From assembly GCA_029781975.1 (NCBI GenBank), contig JAKOVQ010000003.1, positions 124,001 through 188,000 of the forward strand: DNA of 64,000 nucleotides, given 5' to 3'. Source of the stretch: Acidobacteriota bacterium. GTDB taxonomy: Bacteria > Acidobacteriota > Thermoanaerobaculia > UBA5066. Shown here piece by piece: positions 8,949-16,601 of this stretch; the stretch's first letter is position 1, and every line of letters begins with the position of its first letter. Made by a program: the position numbers and the translations under genes. The notes under the pieces were generated by a model that was given only the letters and a program-made list of their open reading frames with translations, had not been told where the DNA came from and did no database searches.

Positions 8949-10657
8949 GCCACCTCGACTGGCTCGTCCTCGGCGGCTCGCTCGTCTTCATCGTCGTCTA
9001 CGGCGTCGTCAAGGGGCGGCACCAGGGCGACATGCGGAGCTACCTCCAGGCGGGGCGGAGCTTCTCCTGGCCGCTCGTCGCGCTCTCGATCATGGCGACT
9101 CAGGCGAGCGCCATCACCTTCCTCTCGACGCCGGGCCAGGCGTACGCGGACGGGATGCGCTTCGTCCAGTTCTACTTCGGGCTGCCGCTGGCGACCATCG
9201 TCCTGTCGGTGACGGCGATCCCGATCTACCACCGTCTGAAGGTCTACACCGCCTACGAGTACCTCGAGGGGCGCTTCGACCTGAAGACGCGGACGATGAC
9301 GGCGATCCTCTTCCTCCTCCAGCGGGGCCTCGCCACGGGGCTGACGATCTACGCCCCGGCCCTCGTCCTCTCGGTCCTCCTCGGCTGGAGCGTCGGGACG
9401 ACGACGCTCATCATGGGGACCCTGGTCGTCGTCTACGTCTCCGTCGGCGGGACGAGGGCGGTGAGCAAGACCCAGGTGCAGCAGCTCGCGATCATCCTCC
9501 TCGGGATGGCGGCGGCCTGCATCGTCCTCGTCCGCCTCCTCCCCGACGGGGTCTCGGCGTCGGACGCGTTCCGCGTCGCCGGGCGCCTCGGCCGGCTCAA
9601 CGCGGTCGACTTCTCGTTCGACCCGAGCAACCGGTACAGCTTCTGGTCCGGGCTGATCGGCGGCTTCTTCCTCCAGCTGTCGTACTTCGGCACCGACCAG
9701 TCGCAGGTGCAGCGCTACCTGACGGGCCGGTCGATCACGCAGAGCCGCCTCGGGCTCCTCTTCAACGGCCTCGTGAAGGTGCCGATGCAGTTCTGCATCC
9801 TCCTCGTCGGCGCCCTCGTCTTCGGCTTCTACCAGTTCGTCCTCCCTCCCCTCTTCTTCAACCCGGTCGACACGGCGCGCCTCGAGAAGGAGCGGCCGGC
9901 GGAGACGGCCCGGCTCGAGGCGCGGCACCGCGAGGCGTTCTCGGAGAGGAAGGCCGCCGCCGAGGCCTACGTGAAGGCGCGGCGCGCCGGGGACGACGGC
10001 GCCGCCGCGCGGGCCGGGGCGGCCCTCGAGGACGCGCAGGGAAGGACCGACGCGGTCCGCGCGGACGGGGTGAAGCTCCTGAAGGAGGTCCGCCCCGGCT
10101 CCGACGGGCGGGACGCCAACTACGTCTTCCTCCGCTTCGTCCTCGAGCACCTGCCGGTCGGCCTCGTCGGGCTCGTCCTGGCGGCCGTCTTCGCGGCGTC
10201 GATGGGGTCGTCGGCGGCCGAGCTGAACGCCCTCTCGACGACCGCCGTCGTCGACGTCTACCTGAGGCTCGTCAGGAAGGGGGCGCGCGACGCCCACTAC
10301 GTCCAGGTCTCGAAGGGGATCACCGTCTTCTGGGGCCTCTTCGCCGTAGCCTTCGCCCAGTACGCGAGCCGGCTCGGGACGCTGATCGAGGCGGTCAACG
10401 TCCTCGGCTCGCTCTTCTACGGGACGATCCTGGGGGTCTTCCTCGTGGCGTTCTTCCTGAAGAAGGTGGGCGGGACGGCCGTCTTCTGGGGCGCCGTCGT
10501 CGCGGAGGTCGCGGTCGTTTCGACCTTCGCCCTCACGGACGTCTCGTTCCTCTGGTTCAACGTCATCGGCTGCCTCGTGACGCTCGGCGTCGCGGCGGCC
10601 CTCCAGCCGCTCGTGGGGCGGAGGGGGCCGGTGCCTACGCCGGGTAGCGCGCGATGA
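8945..10657 (+). CDS. Sodium:solute symporter (SSS family)
   Basis: A 570-residue polytopic membrane protein. The N-terminal region LDWLVLGGSLVFIVVYG, the MATQASAITFLSTPGQAY segment and the YTAYEYLEGRF motif are classic for SSS/SLC5 transporters. The LeuT-like core is interrupted between about residues 310 and 385 by a charged, probably helical insert (LEKERPAETARLEARHREAF onward) that ends in DANYVFLRFV. The gene begins at GTG 8945, overlapping the micro-protein stop codon, and its 3' end overlaps the convergent gene at 10635 by 23 bp. The position in a deacetylase operon suggests uptake of the deacetylation product or a related sugar or amino compound. Confidence 0.88.
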   Translation: MSHLDWLVLGGSLVFIVVYGVVKGRHQGDMRSYLQAGRSFSWPLVALSIMATQASAITFLSTPGQAYADGMRFVQFYFGLPLATIVLSVTAIPIYHRLKVYTAYEYLEGRFDLKTRTMTAILFLLQRGLATGLTIYAPALVLSVLLGWSVGTTTLIMGTLVVVYVSVGGTRAVSKTQVQQLAIILLGMAAACIVLVRLLPDGVSASDAFRVAGRLGRLNAVDFSFDPSNRYSFWSGLIGGFFLQLSYFGTDQSQVQRYLTGRSITQSRLGLLFNGLVKVPMQFCILLVGALVFGFYQFVLPPLFFNPVDTARLEKERPAETARLEARHREAFSERKAAAEAYVKARRAGDDGAAARAGAALEDAQGRTDAVRADGVKLLKEVRPGSDGRDANYVFLRFVLEHLPVGLVGLVLAAVFAASMGSSAAELNALSTTAVVDVYLRLVRKGARDAHYVQVSKGITVFWGLFAVAFAQYASRLGTLIEAVNVLGSLFYGTILGVFLVAFFLKKVGGTAVFWGAVVAEVAVVSTFALTDVSFLWFNVIGCLVTLGVAAALQPLVGRRGPVPTPGSAR

Positions 10658-11648
10658 GCTCGCGGGCCCCCTCGGGGTCTCTCCGGCACTCGAGGAGCGC
10701 GCTGAGGAGGAGCGGCACGACGATCGTCGCGTCGGACTCGATGACGAACATCGGCGTCTCCTCGGTCAGCTTGTCCCAGGTGATCTTCTCGTTCGGCGTC
10801 GCGCCCGAGTACGAGCCGTAGGACGTCGTCGAGTCGGAGACCTGGCAGAAGTAGGCCCACGGCTTCACGGGGCGCTCGAGGTCGTACTTGATCGACGGGA
10901 CGACGCAGATCGGGAAGTCGCCGGCGATGCCGCCGCCGATCTGGAAGAACCCGACGCCGGCCCCCTCGGAGAGGGCCGCGTACTGGTCGTAGAAGGCTGC
11001 CATGTACTCGATGCCCGACCGGACGATCCGCGCGTCGCAGTCGCCCAGCTTCACGTGCGAGGCGAAGATGTTCCCGAACGTCGAGTCCTCGTAGCCGGGG
11101 ACGACGACGGGGAGCTTCGCCCGCGCCGCGGCGAGGAGCCAGCACTCCTCGGGGTCCCCCTCGTGGAGCTCCGGCGGGAGCGCCTGGACGAGCTCGTAGA
11201 AGTACTCGTGCCAGAAGCGGCGCTCGCCGGCCTCGGCCGCGCGCTTCCACATCGGGACGACGTACCTCTCGACGGCCCGGAACGCCTCGTCCTCCGGGAT
11301 GCTCGTGTCGGTCACCCGCCGCATCCGCTCGTTCAGGATCCGCGTGTCGTCCTGCTTGGTGAAGTAGCGGTAGCCCGGGAAGTCCTTGTAGCCGTGGTGG
11401 GCCACGAGGCGGAAGAGCGACTCCTCGAGGTTCGCGCCGGTCACCGACATCCCGTGGACCAGGCCGGCCCGGATCGCGGGCGCGAGCGTGATGCCGAGCT
11501 GCGCCGAGGACATCGCCCCGGCCACGGCCCAGAACATCCGGCCGCCCCCCTCCACGTGCCGCCAGTAGGCGAGGAGGGCGTCGCGGGTGGCGCGGGCGTT
11601 GAAGTTCCTGAAGTTCCTGAGGACCAGCTCGAGCGTCGGGTGCGTCAT
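10635..11648 (-). CDS. Deoxyhypusine synthase-like protein
   Basis: 337 residues of the deoxyhypusine/homospermidine synthase family, which use spermidine and NAD to transfer an aminobutyl group. The C-terminal part GATPNEKITWDKL aligns by eye with the eukaryotic SGARPDEAVSWGKI segment, so the catalytic lysine is kept at about K293. NAD-binding glycine motifs (FQIGGG near 240) are also present. Bacteria generally lack eIF5A, so the product is more likely to act on a polyamine or another protein. It lies 90 bp downstream of alr on the same strand and overlaps the convergent symporter gene. Confidence 0.85.
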   Translation of the reverse strand: MTHPTLELVLRNFRNFNARATRDALLAYWRHVEGGGRMFWAVAGAMSSAQLGITLAPAIRAGLVHGMSVTGANLEESLFRLVAHHGYKDFPGYRYFTKQDDTRILNERMRRVTDTSIPEDEAFRAVERYVVPMWKRAAEAGERRFWHEYFYELVQALPPELHEGDPEECWLLAAARAKLPVVVPGYEDSTFGNIFASHVKLGDCDARIVRSGIEYMAAFYDQYAALSEGAGVGFFQIGGGIAGDFPICVVPSIKYDLERPVKPWAYFCQVSDSTTSYGSYSGATPNEKITWDKLTEETPMFVIESDATIVVPLLLSALLECRRDPEGARELIARYPA

Positions 11649-11738
11649 CGTCGTCCTGCCTCGCGGCCTCGACGGGCCGCCGAGCGGGAGACCGTAGCAC
11701 GGCCGGGGCGCCGGCGGGGGGCTCCGAGGGGGCCGCGC

Positions 11739-12881
11739 CTACCCGCCCACGACGACCCGCGGCAGCCCCGGGTGGATCCGCGCGACGACCTCGTACGGGA
11801 TCGTCCCGCACCAGGCCGCGAGCTGCTCGGCCCCGACCCGCTCGTCTCCCTGGCTCCCGAGGAGGACCACCTCGTCGAACGGCTCGACCCCGGGGACGTC
11901 GGTCACGTCGACCATCGTCATGTTCATGCAGACGCGGCCGCGGACGGGGGCCCGCCGGCCGCGGACGAGGACGTGGGCGACGCCGGAGAGTCCCCGGTCG
12001 TAGCCCTCGTGGTAGCCGACCGGCAGCACCGCGATCCGCGCCTCGCGCGTCGTCCGGTAGGTGCAGCCGTAGCCGACGAATCCCCCCTCGGGCACCGTCT
12101 TCACCTGCACCACCCGCGTCTTCCAGGAGAGGACGGGGCGGAGGGGGAGGAGCGTCCCCCCCTCGGAGAGGCAGGAGACGTAGGTCTCGCGCGACGGCCA
12201 GAGGCCGTAGAGCGAGATCCCGACGCGGACGAGGCCGCCGTGGTCCTCGGGGAAGAGGAGGGTCGCCGCCGAGCAGGCGCTGTGCCGGAGGCGGACCGGG
12301 GCGCCGAGCTCGCGCTCCACGGCGTCGCAGAGCCGTGCGAACGTCGCCCGCTGGGCCCGGGCGAACGAGTGGTCCGTGGTGTCCTCGATGTTGGCGAAGT
12401 GGGTGTACGCCCCTTCGAGGGCGAGCCACGCCGAGCCGCGGATCCGCCGGACGAAGGAGGCGAGCTCCGCCTCGGGAAGGCCCTGCCGGTTCGTCCCCGT
12501 CTCGAGCTTCACGTGGACCGGGACGCGCCGTCCGCGAGCCTCGCCGGCCCGCTCGAGCGCCTCGAGGACGGGGGAGAGGTAGACGGCCGGCCGCAGCTCG
12601 GCCTCCACCACCTCCGGGGCCCGCGCGGGCTCGAACGCCCCGAGGAGGAGGACCGGCGAGGAGATCCCCCCGGCGCGGAGCGCGAGCCCCTCGTCGAGCG
12701 AGTTCACGCAGAGCCAGTCGGCTCCGGCCCCGAGGACGAGCCGCGCCGTCTCGAGCATCCCGTGCCCGTAGGCGTTGGACTTCACGACCGCGCCGAGGAG
12801 CGTCCCGGCCTCGAGGCGTCCCCGGAAGGCCCTCGCGTTCCCGCGGAGCGCCGCCGCGTCGATCTCGACCCAGTTGAGCAC
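11739..12881 (-). CDS. alr: Alanine racemase
   Basis: 380 residues, a normal length for Alr. The enzyme interconverts L- and D-alanine using PLP and supplies D-Ala for peptidoglycan. The PLP-binding lysine is K34 in VVKSNAYGHG. The second catalytic base, Tyr, sits in the GYGCTYRT segment about 265 residues in, and VCMNMTMVD matches the conserved C-terminal beta-domain. An ATG at 12881 follows GAGGAG in the upstream sequence. It is between a DUF2911 gene and the deoxyhypusine-synthase-like gene, all on the minus strand with gaps of 90-115 bp. Confidence 0.93.
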   Translation of the reverse strand: MLNWVEIDAAALRGNARAFRGRLEAGTLLGAVVKSNAYGHGMLETARLVLGAGADWLCVNSLDEGLALRAGGISSPVLLLGAFEPARAPEVVEAELRPAVYLSPVLEALERAGEARGRRVPVHVKLETGTNRQGLPEAELASFVRRIRGSAWLALEGAYTHFANIEDTTDHSFARAQRATFARLCDAVERELGAPVRLRHSACSAATLLFPEDHGGLVRVGISLYGLWPSRETYVSCLSEGGTLLPLRPVLSWKTRVVQVKTVPEGGFVGYGCTYRTTREARIAVLPVGYHEGYDRGLSGVAHVLVRGRRAPVRGRVCMNMTMVDVTDVPGVEPFDEVVLLGSQGDERVGAEQLAAWCGTIPYEVVARIHPGLPRVVVGG

Positions 12882-12994
12882 GACTCCTCCTCGCGTCGGG
12901 GCGGGATCCTACGCGGCGGCGCCGCCCGTCGACTCCCTCGCGCCGGACCGGCTCGGCAGGCCGGAAGCGCACCGGCCTCCCGAGGCTTCGCCCG

Positions 12995-13846
12995 CTACTT
13001 GACCTTGGCCTTCCACTCCGCGAGGGCCTTCTCGAAGCCCGTCATGCTCGGCTTGTCGGGCGAGGTCTTCGCGAGGGTCATCGCCTCCTCGCCGGCCTTC
13101 ACCGCCTCGGCGAGCTTCCCTTCGTCCGCCAGGACGCGCGCCTTCCGCGCGACGTTCGAGTAGTTCTTCTGGATGGAGATCGACTTCTCGAGCCAGCTCC
13201 ACGCCGTCGCCGCGTCCTTCTTCTGCCCGAAGAGGTAGGTGGCGGCCGTGAGCGGCGTCCGCCAGTCGTCGGCCTTCGCCGAGGCGACGGCCGCGCGGAC
13301 CTTCCCGTCCACGTCGACGCCGATCGTCACCGGGACGCGGAGCTTGTCCCACTCGATCGCGAGGACGGCCGACGTCGGCCCGACGGTGGGGAACCCGATC
13401 CGGAGCGTCTCGACCATCTCGGCCGGCTCCGGCTTCGCCTTCACGCGGAGGACGTCGTTCGCCGCTGAGTACTCGGTCTCGAACCAGAGCTTCGTGTCCT
13501 TGTTGAAGATGACCGTCCACTCGGTCTTGCCGGGGATCGTGACGATGGAGTACGTCCCGGCGGCGAGCTTCTGGCCGTCGACCGTGACGTCGTCGCCGAA
13601 GGTGATGGTCGTCGCCTCGTTCGCGCCGGTCCGCCACGGCTTGTCCCAGGGGACGAGCTCGCCCCAGATGACGCGTCCCTTCACGCTCGGGCGGGAGTAG
13701 CTGATGGTCACGTCGGTGAGGCCGACGCGCTGGGTGAGGGTCTCCTTGGGGCTCGGGCGCGGCGCCTCGAGCTCGGCGCGGGCGGCGGCGGGGGCGAGCA
13801 GGAGCGCGGCGAAGGCGAGCGCTCCCGTCCGGCTGGTTCGGCTCAT
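12995..13846 (-). CDS. Secreted DUF2911 protein
   Basis: 283 residues with a signal peptide ending around AARAEL. The core (residues 35-175) shows the DUF2911 phrases TISYSRPSVKGR, WGELVPWDKPWRTGANEAT and AGTYSIVTIPGKTEWTVIFN. The C-terminal 100 residues are helical and TPR-like (ATYLFGQKKDAATAWSWLEK). DUF2911 proteins are common in Acidobacteriota and Bacteroidota, and no function is established. The start ATG at 13846 has AGGAGGACC upstream and a TATAAA hexamer 38-43 bases before it. Confidence 0.85.
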   Translation of the reverse strand: MSRTSRTGALAFAALLLAPAAARAELEAPRPSPKETLTQRVGLTDVTISYSRPSVKGRVIWGELVPWDKPWRTGANEATTITFGDDVTVDGQKLAAGTYSIVTIPGKTEWTVIFNKDTKLWFETEYSAANDVLRVKAKPEPAEMVETLRIGFPTVGPTSAVLAIEWDKLRVPVTIGVDVDGKVRAAVASAKADDWRTPLTAATYLFGQKKDAATAWSWLEKSISIQKNYSNVARKARVLADEGKLAEAVKAGEEAMTLAKTSPDKPSMTGFEKALAEWKAKVK

Positions 13847-13883
13847 CGGGTCCTCCTCTGGAGAAGTCGTTCCGGGAGTGCGC

Positions 13884-13889
13884 TTTATA
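13884..13889 (-). promoter_or_regulatory. -10-like element for the DUF2911 gene
   Basis: TATAAA on the minus strand, in an otherwise very GC-rich region, about 38 bases before the ATG at 13846. No convincing -35 element is visible at the usual distance, so this is a weak call. Confidence 0.35.
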
Positions 13890-13965
13890 GCACCTCGTGA
13901 CCGGGCGACGAGCGGGGCGCCGAGGTCGTAAGATGCCGGAAAAGCAGCTTCCAGGAGGACTGACG

Positions 13966-15306
13966 ATGAGCGAACCGGGTCCGGGCTTCCCGAAGGCGGT
14001 CGGGCGCGTCGTCTTCGACTCCCTCTCGCCGATCGCCCTCGCCACGGGCTTCCTCGTCCTCCTCCCTCCGGTCCTCGTCTTCTGGGCGGTGAAGGACGTC
14101 CGCTCGCCCGGCTGGACGCTCCTGCCGCTCGTGGTCGGGATGGCGACCCACCTCCTCGCCGTCTCGCGCTTCTCCGTCAACACGCTGGTGGGGGAGACGG
14201 AGGGCGGGCTCCTCTCGGACGCGGGAGGCGGCTTCGGGGTGGTCGCCCGCGTCGCCCTTCGGGCCTTCGTCCTCCTCTTCCTCTGGATCCTGCCCGTCGT
14301 CCTCTGGTCCGTCCTCAGGGCCCGCAGCGACGTCGCGGCCCCGCCGCTGGCGCCCCTCTCTCCCTTCGCCCTCCCGATGGGGTTCGGTCCGCCTCCCCTC
14401 CTGACGTTCTATCTGGCCCTCGGGATCTTCGTCCCTCTCGTCGCGCTGATCGTGGCCACCGCGTCGGCGGACTTCCGTGAGCTCTTCAGCGGCCCGCTCT
14501 GGAAGGGGCTCTTCGGCGGAAAGAGCCTCCAGCTCCTGGTGGCCCTCTCCGGGCAGATCGGCGCTCCCGTGGCGGCTCTCCTCCTGGCGTTTCCCTTCCT
14601 CCTGATCGTCACGCAGCAGAGCTGGAAGGGCGGGGTCGCGCTCGGGATCCCGGTCTTCCTCTTCGTGACGGGGCTGTCGGTCGCCGTCCACGGCCGGCTC
14701 GCGGGCTCCTGGGTTGCGGCCGCGGCCGAGGACGAGTCGGTGGCGCTGGAGGAGCCGCACCCGGCCGCGGGAGGCGCTCCACCCGCTCCGGGTCGGCCGG
14801 AGCCGGTCGCGCCGCGGGACGCGGCCACGCCCGACACGGCGGGCCTCGAGGCGCGCGCGCTCGAGCTCCTCCGGTCGGGCGACGACGCCGCGGCCGTCTC
14901 GGCGGCGCGGCAGGCGATCCCGGCGTGCCTGGCCGCGGGGGACGGGCCGCGGGCCCTCTCCCTCTTCCGGAGCTTCCTCGGCCACGCCAACCAGCTGGGG
15001 CTGGACCGCGGGACCCTCACGTCCCTCGGCGACCTGGTCCTGAAGGAGGGCGACCTCCAGACCGCCGCCTGGGCCTTCTGGACTGCCATGAACGAGGAGC
15101 CTTCGAACGTGAAGGCCTACAAGGGGCTCCTGAAGATCGCCGAGCAGCAGTCCGCCCGTGCCGAGACGGTCGGGGAGGCGATCCGGATCTACGAGTTCCT
15201 CCTCCAGGCGGCCCCGGGATCACCCTTCGCGGACCACGCCAGGGACGGGCTCCTCCTCGCGCAGAAGCGGGCGCGCAGCGGCCCCGCCGGGGCTCCCCGG
15301 GCCTGA
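13966..15306 (+). CDS. Multi-spanning membrane protein with TPR-like C-terminal domain
   Basis: 446 residues from the ATG at 13966, which has AGGAGG seven bases upstream (a longer in-frame reading starts at 13897). Six hydrophobic segments cover residues 15-270. They are followed by a Pro/Ala-rich linker and a soluble helical tail (ARALELLRSGDDAAAVSAARQAIP through NEEPSNVKAYKGLLKIAEQQ) that resembles TPR repeats. I do not recognise the family; the plan resembles proteins with a YIP1/DUF4013-like membrane region and a TPR tail. The 3' end overlaps the convergent oxidoreductase gene by 87 bp, which is unusually long. A TAAGAT hexamer at 13930 could be a -10 element. Confidence 0.65.
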   Translation: MSEPGPGFPKAVGRVVFDSLSPIALATGFLVLLPPVLVFWAVKDVRSPGWTLLPLVVGMATHLLAVSRFSVNTLVGETEGGLLSDAGGGFGVVARVALRAFVLLFLWILPVVLWSVLRARSDVAAPPLAPLSPFALPMGFGPPPLLTFYLALGIFVPLVALIVATASADFRELFSGPLWKGLFGGKSLQLLVALSGQIGAPVAALLLAFPFLLIVTQQSWKGGVALGIPVFLFVTGLSVAVHGRLAGSWVAAAAEDESVALEEPHPAAGGAPPAPGRPEPVAPRDAATPDTAGLEARALELLRSGDDAAAVSAARQAIPACLAAGDGPRALSLFRSFLGHANQLGLDRGTLTSLGDLVLKEGDLQTAAWAFWTAMNEEPSNVKAYKGLLKIAEQQSARAETVGEAIRIYEFLLQAAPGSPFADHARDGLLLAQKRARSGPAGAPRA

Positions 15307-16521
15307 AGGGGCCTCGACCTTCGAGGCCACCCGCTCCCACTCGCTCCGCGACCGGACGACGCAGTCCTCGATCGAGAGCCCGCCGAACCAGTTCCCGAGG
15401 ACCGCGAGCGGGCGGCCGGCCGAGTGCCGGTCGATCGCGGCCACGATCGCCTCGTGCCCGAGGGCCGGAGAGGGGAGGACGGTCCTCTTCTCGACGACCT
15501 CCTCGAGGTCGGCCTGCGACAGCCCGAGGAGGCGGGTGACGCGGGCGACCCTCTCCGCGGACGAGAGGCCGGGGCGGAAGTGGAACGAGAAGGCGCGCCA
15601 GTCGGGGTCGGGGACCGAGTCGCGCGTGACCGCCGAGTAGAAGGAGTCGCTGCGCGGGACCAGGAACATCGAGACCGGGAGGCGGACCTTCTCCGTGCGG
15701 ACGGCGAAGGCGAGCGTCTCGACGACGGTGTCCTTCACCCGGGAGGCCTCTGCGGCCAGCTCCGGCGCGACCTCGCCCAGGAGCGCGGCGGCCGAGGACG
15801 GGGGCGTGGCGACGGCGACGACGCCGGCCTCGTGGCGCTCCCCGCCCTCGGTCTCCACCGCGAAGCCGCTCCCGGACGCGGACACCTTTGTCACCGGCCG
15901 GCCCGTCTCCACGACGATCCCGGGCTGGCGGGCGAGGGCGTCGATCGCGGCCTGCAGCCCTCCGCGGAGCGTGAAGCTGCGGGGGACGTCCTTCCGCCGC
16001 GTCGCGCGGCTCTTGAAGAGCATCCCGGCGGGGAAGGCGTCCGCGCTCTGGGAGGGGACGGCCGACAGCATCGGCCCGAGGACCGTCGCGTAGTTCCGGG
16101 GGCCGACGATCGCCCCGTAGAACTCCTCCACCGTCTTCCCGTCCTTCCTCGCGCCGAAGACGCGAGGCACGTGGAGCGCCAGCTCGCCCCAGGAGAAGAG
16201 GCGGAGGAGGACGCCGAGGTTCGCGCCCGGGACGAGGCGATCCCCGTCGAGGAATCGGAGCTTCGTCGGCACGCGCCGGAGGATCTCGCCCCGGAGCCCG
16301 CAGGCCTCGACCAGCTCCAGGAACGAGACGTACGAGTTGTAGCAGGTGTGCGCTCCCAGCTCGAACCAGTAGCCGCCGGCGCTCCTGTGGCTCGCGAGGC
16401 ACCCGCCGGCCCTCTCCGACCGCTCGAGGACGAGGACGGATCGCCCCGCCCGTGCCGCGTGGAACGCGAAGGAGAGGCCGCTGATCCCGCCCCCGATGAC
16501 GACGACGTCGTGCCGGCTCAT
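15220..16521 (-). CDS. NAD(P)/FAD-dependent amine-oxidase-like protein (protoporphyrinogen oxidase/phytoene desaturase superfamily)
   Basis: 433 residues. The dinucleotide fold starts immediately: VVVIGGGISGLSFAFHAA, then VLERSERAGGCLASHR, the FAD-binding signature of the flavin amine oxidase superfamily. WFELGAHTCYNSY and PLAVLGNWFGGLSIEDCV near the C-terminus recall HemG/HemY-type protoporphyrinogen oxidases, where a similar G-N-W/Y-x-G-G-S motif contacts FAD. Substrate could be a porphyrinogen, carotenoid or squalene derivative. It is 80 bp downstream of a B12-binding radical SAM gene on the same strand. The last 28 codons overlap the 3' end of the convergent membrane-protein gene. Confidence 0.8.
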   Translation of the reverse strand: MSRHDVVVIGGGISGLSFAFHAARAGRSVLVLERSERAGGCLASHRSAGGYWFELGAHTCYNSYVSFLELVEACGLRGEILRRVPTKLRFLDGDRLVPGANLGVLLRLFSWGELALHVPRVFGARKDGKTVEEFYGAIVGPRNYATVLGPMLSAVPSQSADAFPAGMLFKSRATRRKDVPRSFTLRGGLQAAIDALARQPGIVVETGRPVTKVSASGSGFAVETEGGERHEAGVVAVATPPSSAAALLGEVAPELAAEASRVKDTVVETLAFAVRTEKVRLPVSMFLVPRSDSFYSAVTRDSVPDPDWRAFSFHFRPGLSSAERVARVTRLLGLSQADLEEVVEKRTVLPSPALGHEAIVAAIDRHSAGRPLAVLGNWFGGLSIEDCVVRSRSEWERVASKVEAPSGPGSPGGAAARPLLREEEPVPGVVREG

Positions 16522-16601
16522 GCGCCGTGGAGCTTGGCACGAACCCGCGTGGTCCGCGAGAGGAGGCCCGTTCCGAGGACCGTCTCCCCGGGCGGCCTCC
16601 C

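Noticed and set aside
6940-10647. Plus-strand open frame of 1235 codons across the PIG-L and symporter genes
   Set aside because: Arg/Pro/Gly-rich low-complexity translation in a shifted frame; the real genes in the other frame have clear domains.
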